From the IMG/VR virus record IMGVR_UViG_3300047318_000256, positions 1 to 27,165 of that record: a DNA stretch of 27,165 nt; one strand, written 5' to 3'. The stretch is from a virus. Of this stretch, positions 14,475 to 19,468 are shown one piece after another. How positions within the stretch are numbered: the stretch's first letter is position 1; each line of letters begins with the position of its first letter. The position numbers were made by a program, and so were the translations under genes. The notes below the pieces were generated by a model, which saw only the letters and a program-made list of their open reading frames with translations, made no database searches and was not told where the DNA came from.

Positions 14475-14837
14475 TTAGGAGGCCCAGCGGTTACCGTGGT
14501 TAGCGCCACCGCACTGACAATCACATGCAGCGCTCTTAGCGTTAGTGCAACGCCCGTCGCACACCTTAGAGGGGTTGTACGTGCCCTTAAGGTGCTTACC
14601 GGCCATGGGGCCGTGCTCCGAGCAGGAGGCGCCGTTAGCGGCGTACAGGGCCCGGTACGCGGTGCGCTCCGCGTCATTGCTGGTAAACATCCAGGAGTGA
14701 ATATCGTGCACGTCGCCCCACAGGGGCTCAAACGTGCCGGTAAGGAGGGGCTTACCGTGACGGGCGTTAAGGTCGGTAACCGCGTGAGTCTTGCAGCCCT
14801 TAGTCCGGCACTTCCAGAAGACTCGGATGGTTTCCAT
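14475..14837 (-). CDS. Cys/His-rich protein with CDCQCGG motif
   Basis: 120 residues; ATG behind AGCGGAAAGAGG. The N-terminus has 'WKCRTKGCKTH', and the C-terminus 'SKVCDGRCTNAKSAACDCQC' followed by GGANHG. The Cys/His groups suggest two metal sites, and a C-x-C-x-C-G-G...H-G end is shared by a group of small actinophage proteins of unknown function (from memory, not searched). Promoter at 14887-14915, leader hairpin at 14858-14876 with ATTAGGG loop, terminator at 14448: a complete one-gene cassette. Role unknown; nucleic-acid or protein binding is likely. Confidence 0.75.
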   Translation of the reverse strand: METIRVFWKCRTKGCKTHAVTDLNARHGKPLLTGTFEPLWGDVHDIHSWMFTSNDAERTAYRALYAANGASCSEHGPMAGKHLKGTYNPSKVCDGRCTNAKSAACDCQCGGANHGNRWAS

Positions 14838-14857
14838 TGCCTTACCTCTTTCCGCTG

Positions 14858-14876
14858 GGGCCGCCCTAATCGGCCC
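14858..14876 (-). promoter_or_regulatory. 5' leader stem-loop with ATTAGGG loop, gene at 14475
   Basis: GGGCCG and CGGCCC around loop ATTAGGG (minus strand), ten bases after the -10 box. The loop is identical to that at 17153, and ATTAGGGC loops occur at 16701 and 19196. Confidence 0.65.
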
Positions 14877-14886
14877 GACACAGAGA

Positions 14887-14915
14887 ACATTACAGGGTTA
14901 GCGGGGTTAGTGCAA
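14887..14915 (-). promoter_or_regulatory. Promoter for the gene at 14475
   Basis: -35 TTGCAC, 17 bp, -10 TAATGT. The spacer CTAACCCCGCTAACCCTG-like sequence closely matches the promoter at 17240-17268. No GCACACCC palindrome. Confidence 0.7.
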
Positions 14916-14942
14916 CCCCCGGGGCGGGTTAGACCCCGGGGG
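14916..14942 (-). terminator. Hairpin after the gene at 14953
   Basis: CCCCCGGGG and CCCCGGGGG around a nine-base loop, placed between the stop codon and the next promoter. No T run. Confidence 0.55.
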
Positions 14943-14952
14943 GTTAGGCGGG

Positions 14953-15429
14953 TTACTTACCCCAGTTGTCGCAGCGACGCTGCCAGTAGGCGCGGGCCTG
15001 GGGGGTGTTGCCATGCTGGGCCAGTTCCAGGAAGTTGGCCGGGACGGGGCCAACCTCGCAGGTGTGCTTGTCCAGGTTGGCAAGCTTGCCGCATTCCTGG
15101 CAGTACTCCACGGGCACGGCGGGGAGTACCGACTTACGAACCTCCGGGGCCTCCGTCTCCTGCGGGGCCTCCGTGGCGGTCTCCAGGGCTTCCAGGGCCG
15201 CTACTGCGGCGGCCTCACACTTCCGGCAGACCTTGCGCCCACCGCGCTTACGGGCGGTCTCCAGGGCCTCCTTAAGGTCCTCAATCTCCTTACCGGAGGT
15301 AGCGAGGTTGTAAGACCGAGAGAGGACCGGGCAGGCGCTAAGCGCGTAGTTGAATTCGCTTCCCTTGCTGCGCTCCGCGATACCGGCGATGTGGTTCGTG
15401 GTCCGGTTGTACTTGATTGCGTAACCCAT
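14953..15429 (-). CDS. Cys-pair protein with acidic linker
   Basis: 158 residues. Start set at the ATG after AAAGGGGTTAGGG; the open frame runs 18 codons further, but that part overlaps the promoter. The N-terminal part (GYAIKYNRTTNHIAGIAERS) is followed by a helix, then 'RKVCRKCEAAA', an Ala/Glu/Thr-rich acidic stretch (about residues 95-115), 'EYCQECGKLANLDKHTC' and an aromatic C-terminus with 'QARAYWQRRCDNWGK'. The CxxC pairs plus a HxC suggest zinc binding. Not recognised; possibly a nucleic-acid-binding factor. Own promoter/operator; no clear leader hairpin. Confidence 0.75.
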   Translation of the reverse strand: MGYAIKYNRTTNHIAGIAERSKGSEFNYALSACPVLSRSYNLATSGKEIEDLKEALETARKRGGRKVCRKCEAAAVAALEALETATEAPQETEAPEVRKSVLPAVPVEYCQECGKLANLDKHTCEVGPVPANFLELAQHGNTPQARAYWQRRCDNWGK

Positions 15430-15471
15430 GATCCCTAACCCCTTTGCTAACCCGTTCCCTGCGATGTCTTT

Positions 15472-15500
15472 ATTATGGCACACCCGTTAGGGGTGTGCAA
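15472..15500 (-). promoter_or_regulatory. Promoter with palindromic operator for the gene at 14953
   Basis: -35 TTGCAC, 17 bp, -10 CATAAT, with GCACACCC-CTAAC-GGGTGTGC (minus strand) as a perfect palindrome. The clearest member of the set. Confidence 0.82.
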
Positions 15501-15554
15501 CCCCCGTTAGGGAAGTTAGTTTGAGCCGTTAGGCGGTAACCCCTAATGTCCGGA

Positions 15555-15568
15555 TTTATCGTGATAAA
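15555..15568. promoter_or_regulatory. AT-rich dyad, copy 1
   Basis: TTTATC-GT-GATAAA palindrome in the 270-base gap between genes at 14953 and 15699. The right half recurs at 17653. Possible protein-binding site. Confidence 0.45.
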
Positions 15569-15602
15569 AGTCGCGCAGGGGTATACATCCGGTTAGACCG
15601 TT

Positions 15603-15624
15603 TTATGATGATTTATCATCATAA
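15603..15624. promoter_or_regulatory. AT-rich dyad, copy 2
   Basis: TTATGATGA and TCATCATAA flank TTTA: nine perfect pairs, strongly AT-rich in a GC-rich genome. About 100-150 bases upstream of the promoter at 15472. Candidate operator, Lsr2 target or origin element. Confidence 0.55.
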
Positions 15625-15675
15625 GTCATCCCATAGTAGACATTAGCGACATGTCCGATTAGAGGCAAAAGGAAA

Positions 15676-15693
15676 GGGGCCCTTTCGGGCCCC
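15676..15693 (-). terminator. Terminator of the gene at 15699
   Basis: GGGGCCC and GGGCCCC around a GAAA loop (minus strand), followed by TTTCCTTTTGCC. Confidence 0.78.
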
Positions 15694-15698
15694 CTGGG

Positions 15699-15950
15699 TT
15701 AGCTCTCTTCCGACTTTCCGAGCATCGAGTAACCGCGCCGTCCGGGCTTGTGCTTGGCTTCCTCCGCCCGCATCCAAGCATCGGCGTCCAGTTCCAGCTT
15801 AAGGTACGGGGCGCCCTGTACGCGGGCCCCCCAGGGGCTCCGGGCCTCCGTGGCGGTCCACGGGCCCTTAGCGCCGTAGCCGTCCGAACAGATGATCTTC
15901 CAGGAGTAGGTTCCGTTAGCCTCTTTGCGGGTCTTAAGCTTGGTGTTCAT
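15699..15950 (-). CDS. Hypothetical small protein
   Basis: 83 residues, not recognised. A basic N-terminus (NTKLKTRKEANGTYSWKIIC) suggests a small beta-rich domain; the middle has 'GPWTATEARSPWGARVQGAP', and the C-terminus is Lys/Arg-rich (EEAKHKPGRRGYSMLGKSEE). One Cys only, no membrane segment. ATG behind GGGGAGGGAAAC. One-gene cassette with promoter at 15994-16023 and terminator at 15676; AT-rich dyads lie on both sides. Confidence 0.72.
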   Translation of the reverse strand: MNTKLKTRKEANGTYSWKIICSDGYGAKGPWTATEARSPWGARVQGAPYLKLELDADAWMRAEEAKHKPGRRGYSMLGKSEES

Positions 15951-15965
15951 TTTGTTTCCCTCCCC

Positions 15966-15980
15966 GGGGGCCCTTCCCCC
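15966..15980 (-). promoter_or_regulatory. 5' leader stem-loop of the gene at 15699
   Basis: GGGGG and CCCCC around a five-base loop, thirteen bases after the -10 box. Shorter than the others. Confidence 0.35.
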
Positions 15981-15993
15981 TTTCGATGTCTTA

Positions 15994-16023
15994 ATTATGG
16001 CACACCCTAACCCGCTAACGCAA
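15994..16023 (-). promoter_or_regulatory. Promoter for the gene at 15699
   Basis: -35 TTGCGT, 18 bp, -10 CATAAT. Only the GGGTGTGC half-site of the operator is present, next to GTTAG words. Confidence 0.6.
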
Positions 16024-16386
16024 CCCCTAACCTCAAGTCTTTTCCCGGTTAGGCATGTCTAATATTTCGCCCAACGGGCACCATGAGATGATAAATCATC
16101 ACAAATCGGGCATTAGCACCTAACCCCCTCGTGCCAGCACTCCTTAGGCTTAGGCTCATGGTGCGAGTGTGGGGGATCGTTAGCAGGCCTGTGGCACCTA
16201 AAGCCGTAGGCCCAGCCTCCCCTTTTACTTCCGTCCTTTAGTGTTCGGATTAGCCATTTGGACACTAGGAATCGGCACCTGTCATCAGTCATGCCGCAGT
16301 CAACGCGGGTAGACCCTGGGCCTATTCCAGGGCCCCTCTACGACTCTCCTGCGCCTGGTCCGGCCTCCCCCCGTGCCCAGACACGC
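16024..16386. other. Non-coding stretch without a recognisable gene
   Basis: About 360 bases with no ORF that has a ribosome binding site. It holds an AT-rich dyad (16087-16100), TAGTGT/ACACTA arms at about 16240-16268, a GTGCCA/TGGCAC pair of arms spanning 16131-16196, and CCCTGG/CCAGGG at about 16316-16334. No tRNA T-arm or cloverleaf was found. Candidates are a structured RNA, a replication origin or a decayed gene. Confidence 0.5.
16087..16100. promoter_or_regulatory. AT-rich dyad, copy 3
   Basis: GATGAT-AA-ATCATC, six perfect pairs, sharing the GATGAT core with copies at 15603 and 17640. Upstream of the promoter at 15994. Confidence 0.5.
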
Positions 16387-16412
16387 CCAGGGGGCCCGTA
16401 GGGGCCCCCTGG
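16387..16412 (-). terminator. Terminator of the gene at 16423
   Basis: CCAGGGGGCCC and GGGCCCCCTGG around a four-base loop, eleven perfect pairs; no T run. Confidence 0.7.
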
Positions 16413-16422
16413 GTTCGGGAGG

Positions 16423-16677
16423 CTAGTCCTCCCAGATGTATTCCTCAATGATCATGTCGCTGTCAACGCTGCGGACAATCTCCGCCACGGTGTCCGCGTG
16501 AAGACCCGGGAACCGGTTCACCTGTACCGGCATAACCGCCGCGAGAGCGAGGGACGGGTAAGACCGGGTAATGACAACCCCGGTGGGGAGGGTCAGAACC
16601 TCAATCCGTCGGACGAGAGAGCAGGCCATCATGTAAAAGGTGTAGTCCAGGATTCCCTTAGACAGGTTAACTGCCAT
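16423..16677 (-). CDS. Hypothetical small protein
   Basis: 84 residues, not recognised. A fairly hydrophobic protein: 'ILDYTFYMMACSLVRRIEVL', then 'SYPSLALAAVMPVQVNRFPG', and an acidic C-terminus (SDMIIEEYIWED). It has no clear membrane helix long enough to call. ATG preceded by AAGGGGTAAGAA. One-gene cassette with operator promoter (16738-16766), leader stem-loop with ATTAGGGC loop and terminator. Confidence 0.72.
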   Translation of the reverse strand: MAVNLSKGILDYTFYMMACSLVRRIEVLTLPTGVVITRSYPSLALAAVMPVQVNRFPGLHADTVAEIVRSVDSDMIIEEYIWED

Positions 16678-16700
16678 TTCTTACCCCTTAGGGGTTAGTG

Positions 16701-16726
16701 GAGGGACCGGCCCTAATCGGTCCCTC
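16701..16726 (-). promoter_or_regulatory. 5' leader stem-loop with ATTAGGGC loop, gene at 16423
   Basis: GAGGGACCG and CGGTCCCTC, nine perfect pairs, loop ATTAGGGC (minus strand), eleven bases after the -10 box. The stem differs in sequence from those at 14858 and 17153 but the loop is kept. Confidence 0.65.
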
Positions 16727-16737
16727 GCGATGTCTCT

Positions 16738-16766
16738 ATTAGAGCACACACCTAAGGGGTGTGCAA
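16738..16766 (-). promoter_or_regulatory. Promoter with palindromic operator for the gene at 16423
   Basis: -35 TTGCAC, 17 bp, -10 TCTAAT. Operator GCACACAC-N5-GGGTGTGC, one mismatch. Confidence 0.78.
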
Positions 16767-16788
16767 CACCTAACCAGGGAAACGCCAA

Positions 16789-16808
16789 AGGGCCCCCGAA
16801 GGGGCCCT
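16789..16808 (-). terminator. Terminator of the gene at 16825
   Basis: AGGGCCCC and GGGGCCCT around a four-base loop (TTCG on the minus strand), followed by TTGGCGTTTCC. Confidence 0.7.
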
Positions 16809-16824
16809 AAGGGGTTAGGTGCGC

Positions 16825-17130
16825 CTAGCAGGCGTAAGCCATTTCCCGCCACCCGTCTACCCGCTCACGGCTAGAGGGGACCGCATAGAACGGCACGTTA
16901 CGAGTCTCCTCCTCATCCCGGTAGTAGTAAACGACGTGCTCAACAATGACGGAGTCCGGCTCAAAGCAACCCGACTCGCGCATGTCCCAGGCAGTGTCTA
17001 TGCCCTCGTAAACGTCGCTGTAGCGACGGGAGTAAGAGCCATCCTCGCTAAACACGGTGAAGTCACCTTCACCCGTCATGCCCAGGGCGGTAGCGCGGGC
17101 AGTGACCTCGATGTAGGCGAGAGCGAGCAT
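16825..17130 (-). CDS. Hypothetical acidic protein
   Basis: 101 residues, not recognised. N-terminus LALAYIEVTARATALGMTGE is followed by 'FTVFSEDGSYSRRYSDVYEG', an acidic middle, then 'VEHVVYYYRDEEETRNVPFY'. Two Cys at distant positions. The start ATG follows AAGGGGTCCCA. Complete cassette with operator promoter (17186-17214), ATTAGGG leader stem-loop (17153-17173) and terminator (16789). Confidence 0.72.
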   Translation of the reverse strand: MLALAYIEVTARATALGMTGEGDFTVFSEDGSYSRRYSDVYEGIDTAWDMRESGCFEPDSVIVEHVVYYYRDEEETRNVPFYAVPSSRERVDGWREMAYAC

Positions 17131-17152
17131 TGGGACCCCTTAGGGTTAGTGG

Positions 17153-17173
17153 GGGGCCGCCCTAATCGGCCCC
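17153..17173 (-). promoter_or_regulatory. 5' leader stem-loop with ATTAGGG loop, gene at 16825
   Basis: GGGGCCG and CGGCCCC around loop ATTAGGG (minus strand), twelve bases after the -10 box. Confidence 0.65.
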
Positions 17174-17185
17174 GCCGTTGGCTCT

Positions 17186-17214
17186 ATTAAAGCACACCCC
17201 CACGGTGTGTGCAA
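17186..17214 (-). promoter_or_regulatory. Promoter with palindromic operator for the gene at 16825
   Basis: -35 TTGCAC, 17 bp, -10 TTTAAT. Operator arms GCACACCC and GTGTGTGC (minus strand reads GCACACAC-N5-GGGTGTGC), one mismatch. Confidence 0.78.
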
Positions 17215-17239
17215 CCTCCGATTAGGGACGGGTTAGGGG

Positions 17240-17268
17240 TTGCGCCTAACGCGCTAACCCTGTAATGT
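17240..17268 (+). promoter_or_regulatory. Promoter for the gene at 17330
   Basis: -35 TTGCGC, 17 bp, -10 TAATGT. Spacer and -10 box match the promoter of the gene at 14475 (CGCTAACCCTG then TAATGTTC), in opposite genome orientation. No GCACACCC palindrome. Confidence 0.65.
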
Positions 17269-17329
17269 TCTTTCTGTCGGGAGGGAAACCTAACCGGCAC
17301 AACAGTTAACTCAATAGGGAGCGCTAACA

Positions 17330-17587
17330 ATGGCCGCTAAGATGATCCTGGCTTTTGTCACCATGTGGGCCGGTACTCAGAACCTGTCTGTGGACGGGTG
17401 CCCCGGGTTTAACCGGGTGGAGGTTACGCCGGAAGACCTGGAAATCCTGGGAATGGACACCATGGTTAAGGCTCACCGGTTCGATAACGTGGACCGGGTT
17501 ACGGTTGACTGTCCGGAATGGACGGAGACATGGACTCGGGTTAGCATCCCGCTTCCGGGGTGGACGATGGACCGTAAGGAACGCTAA
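17330..17587 (+). CDS. Hypothetical small protein
   Basis: 85 residues, not recognised. N-terminus AAKMILAFVTMWAGTQNLSV, two Cys (GCPGF and DCPEW), a Trp-rich C-terminal half (EWTETWTRVSIPLPGWTMDR). The compact beta-like pattern suggests a small binding domain. ATG preceded by AGGGAGCG. Rightward orphan among leftward genes, with its own promoter (17240-17268) and terminator (17593-17614). Confidence 0.75.
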   Translation: MAAKMILAFVTMWAGTQNLSVDGCPGFNRVEVTPEDLEILGMDTMVKAHRFDNVDRVTVDCPEWTETWTRVSIPLPGWTMDRKER

Positions 17588-17592
17588 AGATT

Positions 17593-17614
17593 AGGGCCCC
17601 CGAAAGGGGGCCCT
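17593..17614 (+). terminator. Terminator of the gene at 17330
   Basis: AGGGCCCCC and GGGGGCCCT around loop GAAA, followed by TTCTTTATG. Confidence 0.82.
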
Positions 17615-17639
17615 TTCTTTATGTCCGATTAGGGTTAGC

Positions 17640-17661
17640 TTATGATGATATATCGTGATAA
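17640..17661. promoter_or_regulatory. AT-rich dyad, copy 4 (imperfect)
   Basis: TTATGATGA-TATA-TCGTGATAA: left arm equals that of copy 2, right arm equals the half of copy 1. Two mismatches in nine pairs. It lies between convergent genes, so it is less likely to be a promoter operator. Confidence 0.45.
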
Positions 17662-17678
17662 ATCCCGGCACAGGCTAA

Positions 17679-17694
17679 GGCCCCCGGAGGGGCC
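17679..17694 (-). terminator. Hairpin after the DUF3987-like gene
   Basis: GGCCCC and GGGGCC around a four-base loop, next to the TAG stop at 17702. Six pairs only. Confidence 0.5.
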
Positions 17695-17701
17695 CTAACC
17701 G

Positions 17702-18997
17702 CTAAACGTATCCGTCCGCGCCCTCTTCACCTACCCAGTAGAACACCGTAGACGGCCGTCCGACGTCGTTACGCCTTAGTTTAGAGTCGACGGGCAACCC
17801 TTCCAACATGGAATCAATCTCGGGGCGAGGCTTACCCTTACCCACAATGTCCCGGATTTCAGAAATGCTTAGACCATCATCCCCAGCCTCATACAGGGCA
17901 CGCGCTAGCGGGTTAGAGGCAGGCGGGGCCTCATTACGGGCGTAACTCTGCTTAAGGGTGTAGAGGGTGCTTTCCATGCTGTACTTAAACAGCGCGTTAG
18001 CGGCCTTAAGGTCCTTAACCCCAATCTGCTGCCTACCGTCCGCGATAGCGTACAGGGCCGCCAACCTAAGCGTGTACGGGGCCCTACGGGCAGTGAATTG
18101 GGCTAGAGTCTCGTCCTCCGGGTTCTCGTCCTGGATTAGCTGATACAGGTAATCCTTCCAGTAATCCCCGGCGTCCTTAGTGCGGACAATCAACGTATCG
18201 CCCTCACCGCGCACGTGTGCGGCATTAATGGCAAGTTCCCTTGCACATGCCTTAAGTTCCTTTTCGTCCACCATTCCGCCGTCGGGAAGGCTTTGCACCT
18301 GATGGACGTGAAGGATCAAATACCGGTTATAGCTTCCACCGGCAAGTTCCTTTGCCCGCATCATGTCCCGGAATTCCCCGGGACTAATGTGCCCCAAAAC
18401 CGCAATGTGCGGACGAGTGGCAGTCATGCTGTTTCTCTTCACGCGCGTCTTAAGGTCGTCTCCGTCCCAGGCTTGACGGAGGACGCCGGAAAGGGAACCG
18501 CTACGCGCCGAACGGGTCATAAGGTTTGCGTATTCAGTTTCGATTACGAAACGTCGTTGATCCCCAACTAGAGCATCGCGGTCAAGGGTGGCCCCCACTA
18601 GGGCCCCCAGGGAATCCGCCATATCCAAATCCTCTTCGGAGGGATCCTCGACTTCCTTAATGAGTCCCTCACCCGACGAGATACCGCTAACGGTGCACAT
18701 GCGGTAAAACTCCGCGTCTACCATTCTAAGGAGGTGTTTAGCGGCCCCCGTGGCGGAACCCTTACGGCCGTCCGAGGTGCGGCCCAGCAAAAGGGCCCAG
18801 GCCAATGGGGGGTGATTGTCCAGGGCGGAAATCTTTACCCGGGCCTGGGGGCCCACTAGGGCGGAATAACCGACCAGGAGGCTTCCCAGGATGCCTACGG
18901 GGTCCCCTTCGGTTCCGGGGGCGAGAGCCTTAACGGTGCGCCCCATGAGGCCCATGTAGACAGCATCGTCCGGTACGGGTCGGTCGCTGGTGATCAT
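17702..18997 (-). CDS. DUF3987-like ATPase, probable replication protein
   Basis: 431 residues. Read as a RecA/DnaB-fold P-loop protein of the DUF3987 type, found with primases in phages and mobile elements and presumed to be a replicative helicase-like factor. Evidence: a Walker A-like 'LLLGRTSDGRKGSATG' at about residues 70-84, 'RRFVIETEYANLM' (acidic Walker B-like), 'GHISPGEF', and 'GGSYNRYLILHVHQVQSLPD', which matches the NR(F/Y)L...LP.GG signature of the family. The C-terminal ~70 residues look like a winged helix (DDGLSISEIRDIVGKGKPRP). The leader contains a TTGACA promoter (19068-19096) and a 16-base perfect palindrome. Confidence 0.7.
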   Translation of the reverse strand: MITSDRPVPDDAVYMGLMGRTVKALAPGTEGDPVGILGSLLVGYSALVGPQARVKISALDNHPPLAWALLLGRTSDGRKGSATGAAKHLLRMVDAEFYRMCTVSGISSGEGLIKEVEDPSEEDLDMADSLGALVGATLDRDALVGDQRRFVIETEYANLMTRSARSGSLSGVLRQAWDGDDLKTRVKRNSMTATRPHIAVLGHISPGEFRDMMRAKELAGGSYNRYLILHVHQVQSLPDGGMVDEKELKACARELAINAAHVRGEGDTLIVRTKDAGDYWKDYLYQLIQDENPEDETLAQFTARRAPYTLRLAALYAIADGRQQIGVKDLKAANALFKYSMESTLYTLKQSYARNEAPPASNPLARALYEAGDDGLSISEIRDIVGKGKPRPEIDSMLEGLPVDSKLRRNDVGRPSTVFYWVGEEGADGYV

Positions 18998-19041
18998 GTA
19001 CTGATCCCCCCTGGTGAGTATGTATGTATGTAGGTTACCGG

Positions 19042-19057
19042 CACCCCCGCGGGGGTG
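19042..19057 (-). promoter_or_regulatory. Perfect GC palindrome in the leader of the gene at 17702
   Basis: CACCCCCG and CGGGGGTG with no loop base, between (GTAT)3 repeats and the TAAG repeat. Possible attenuator, mRNA 5' structure or protein site. Confidence 0.5.
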
Positions 19058-19060
19058 ACT

Positions 19061-19089
19061 GGATAGATACTTACTTACTTACCTACGCC
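19061..19089 (-). repeat. TAAG tetranucleotide repeat, copy 4
   Basis: On the minus strand GTAGGTAAGTAAGTAAG then TATCTATCC, almost the same as the copy at 6478 on the plus strand. It overlaps the -10 region of the promoter at 19068-19096. A related GTAT array is at 19018-19033. Confidence 0.7.
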
Positions 19090-19096
19090 CTGTCAA
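19068..19096 (-). promoter_or_regulatory. TTGACA promoter for the gene at 17702
   Basis: -35 TTGACA (exact consensus), 17 bp, -10 TAAGTA, the latter made of TAAG repeats. No GCACACCC operator: control differs from the cassette genes. Confidence 0.5.
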
Positions 19097-19151
19097 GTTC
19101 CTTACAGGCTTTGGGAGTTGGTGCCGTCCGCAGTAACCCTCAGGTCATCCC

Positions 19152-19180
19152 TTGCACACCCCCAGCGGGTGTGCTCTAAT
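19152..19180 (+). promoter_or_regulatory. Promoter with palindromic operator for the gene at 19250
   Basis: -35 TTGCAC, 17 bp, -10 TCTAAT, operator GCACACCC-N5-GGGTGTGC (perfect). The only rightward gene with the full operator design. Confidence 0.82.
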
Positions 19181-19195
19181 GTGGGTGTTGGAGCG

Positions 19196-19217
19196 ACCGG
19201 CCATTAGGGCGGCCGGT
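19196..19217 (+). promoter_or_regulatory. 5' leader stem-loop with ATTAGGGC loop, gene at 19250
   Basis: ACCGGCC and GGCCGGT around loop ATTAGGGC. Outer arms GTGGGT (19181-19186) and ACCCAC (19219-19224) can lengthen the stem. It is on the plus strand, so the conserved loop follows gene direction. Confidence 0.7.
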
Positions 19218-19249
19218 TACCCACTGCACCATAGGAAGCGTGATGCGCA

Positions 19250-19459
19250 ATGGCTAAGGAATCCATCTTCACCCGTCCCTCTAAGCGTGAGGAGGTTATT
19301 TCTCGGCAACCATCAGAGCCTAAGGCTTTCGAGATTGCGGAGGAATGGGCCGGTAAGATTGTGAAACTTGGTGTGACCGACCGGTTCGGCGTCAAAATGA
19401 CTAAGGCAGGCCGGTATCACTGGGACGTGATTTTGGTTGACCGCTCCATTGCTGCATAA
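19250..19459 (+). CDS. Hypothetical small basic protein
   Basis: 69 residues, not recognised. Mixed-charge: 'FTRPSKREEVISRQPSEPKA', then 'FEIAEEWAGKIVKLGVTDRF' and 'KAGRYHWDVILVD'. No Cys, membrane segment or signal peptide. ATG about eleven bases after AGGAAG. It is expressed rightward, away from the DUF3987-like gene, from the operator promoter with an ATTAGGGC leader hairpin, so it belongs to the cassette regulon. Confidence 0.75.
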   Translation: MAKESIFTRPSKREEVISRQPSEPKAFEIAEEWAGKIVKLGVTDRFGVKMTKAGRYHWDVILVDRSIAA

Positions 19460-19468
19460 ACAGAAGTA

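Noticed and set aside
14418-15275. Long plus-strand ORF of 285 codons
   Set aside because: It runs opposite two leftward genes (14475 and 14953), crosses their promoter and terminator, has Arg/Pro/Gly-rich low-complexity sequence, and lacks a ribosome binding site. It is a GC-rich antisense artefact.
14953-15483. Longer version of the Cys-pair gene starting at 15483
   Set aside because: The extra 18 codons are the -10 box and operator half-site of its own promoter.
16054-16122. Plus-strand 22-codon ORF starting at ATG 16054
   Set aside because: No ribosome binding site, contains the AT-rich dyad, and is too short to support.
16024-16386. tRNA or CRISPR in the long non-coding stretch
   Set aside because: No cloverleaf, no T-arm GGTTC..A..CC in a suitable place, and no regularly spaced identical repeats.
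10860-19460. Integration module (integrase, attP, excisionase) in the accessory region
   Set aside because: No recombinase motifs and no tRNA-like core sequence were seen; the genes here are small and unlike integrases.
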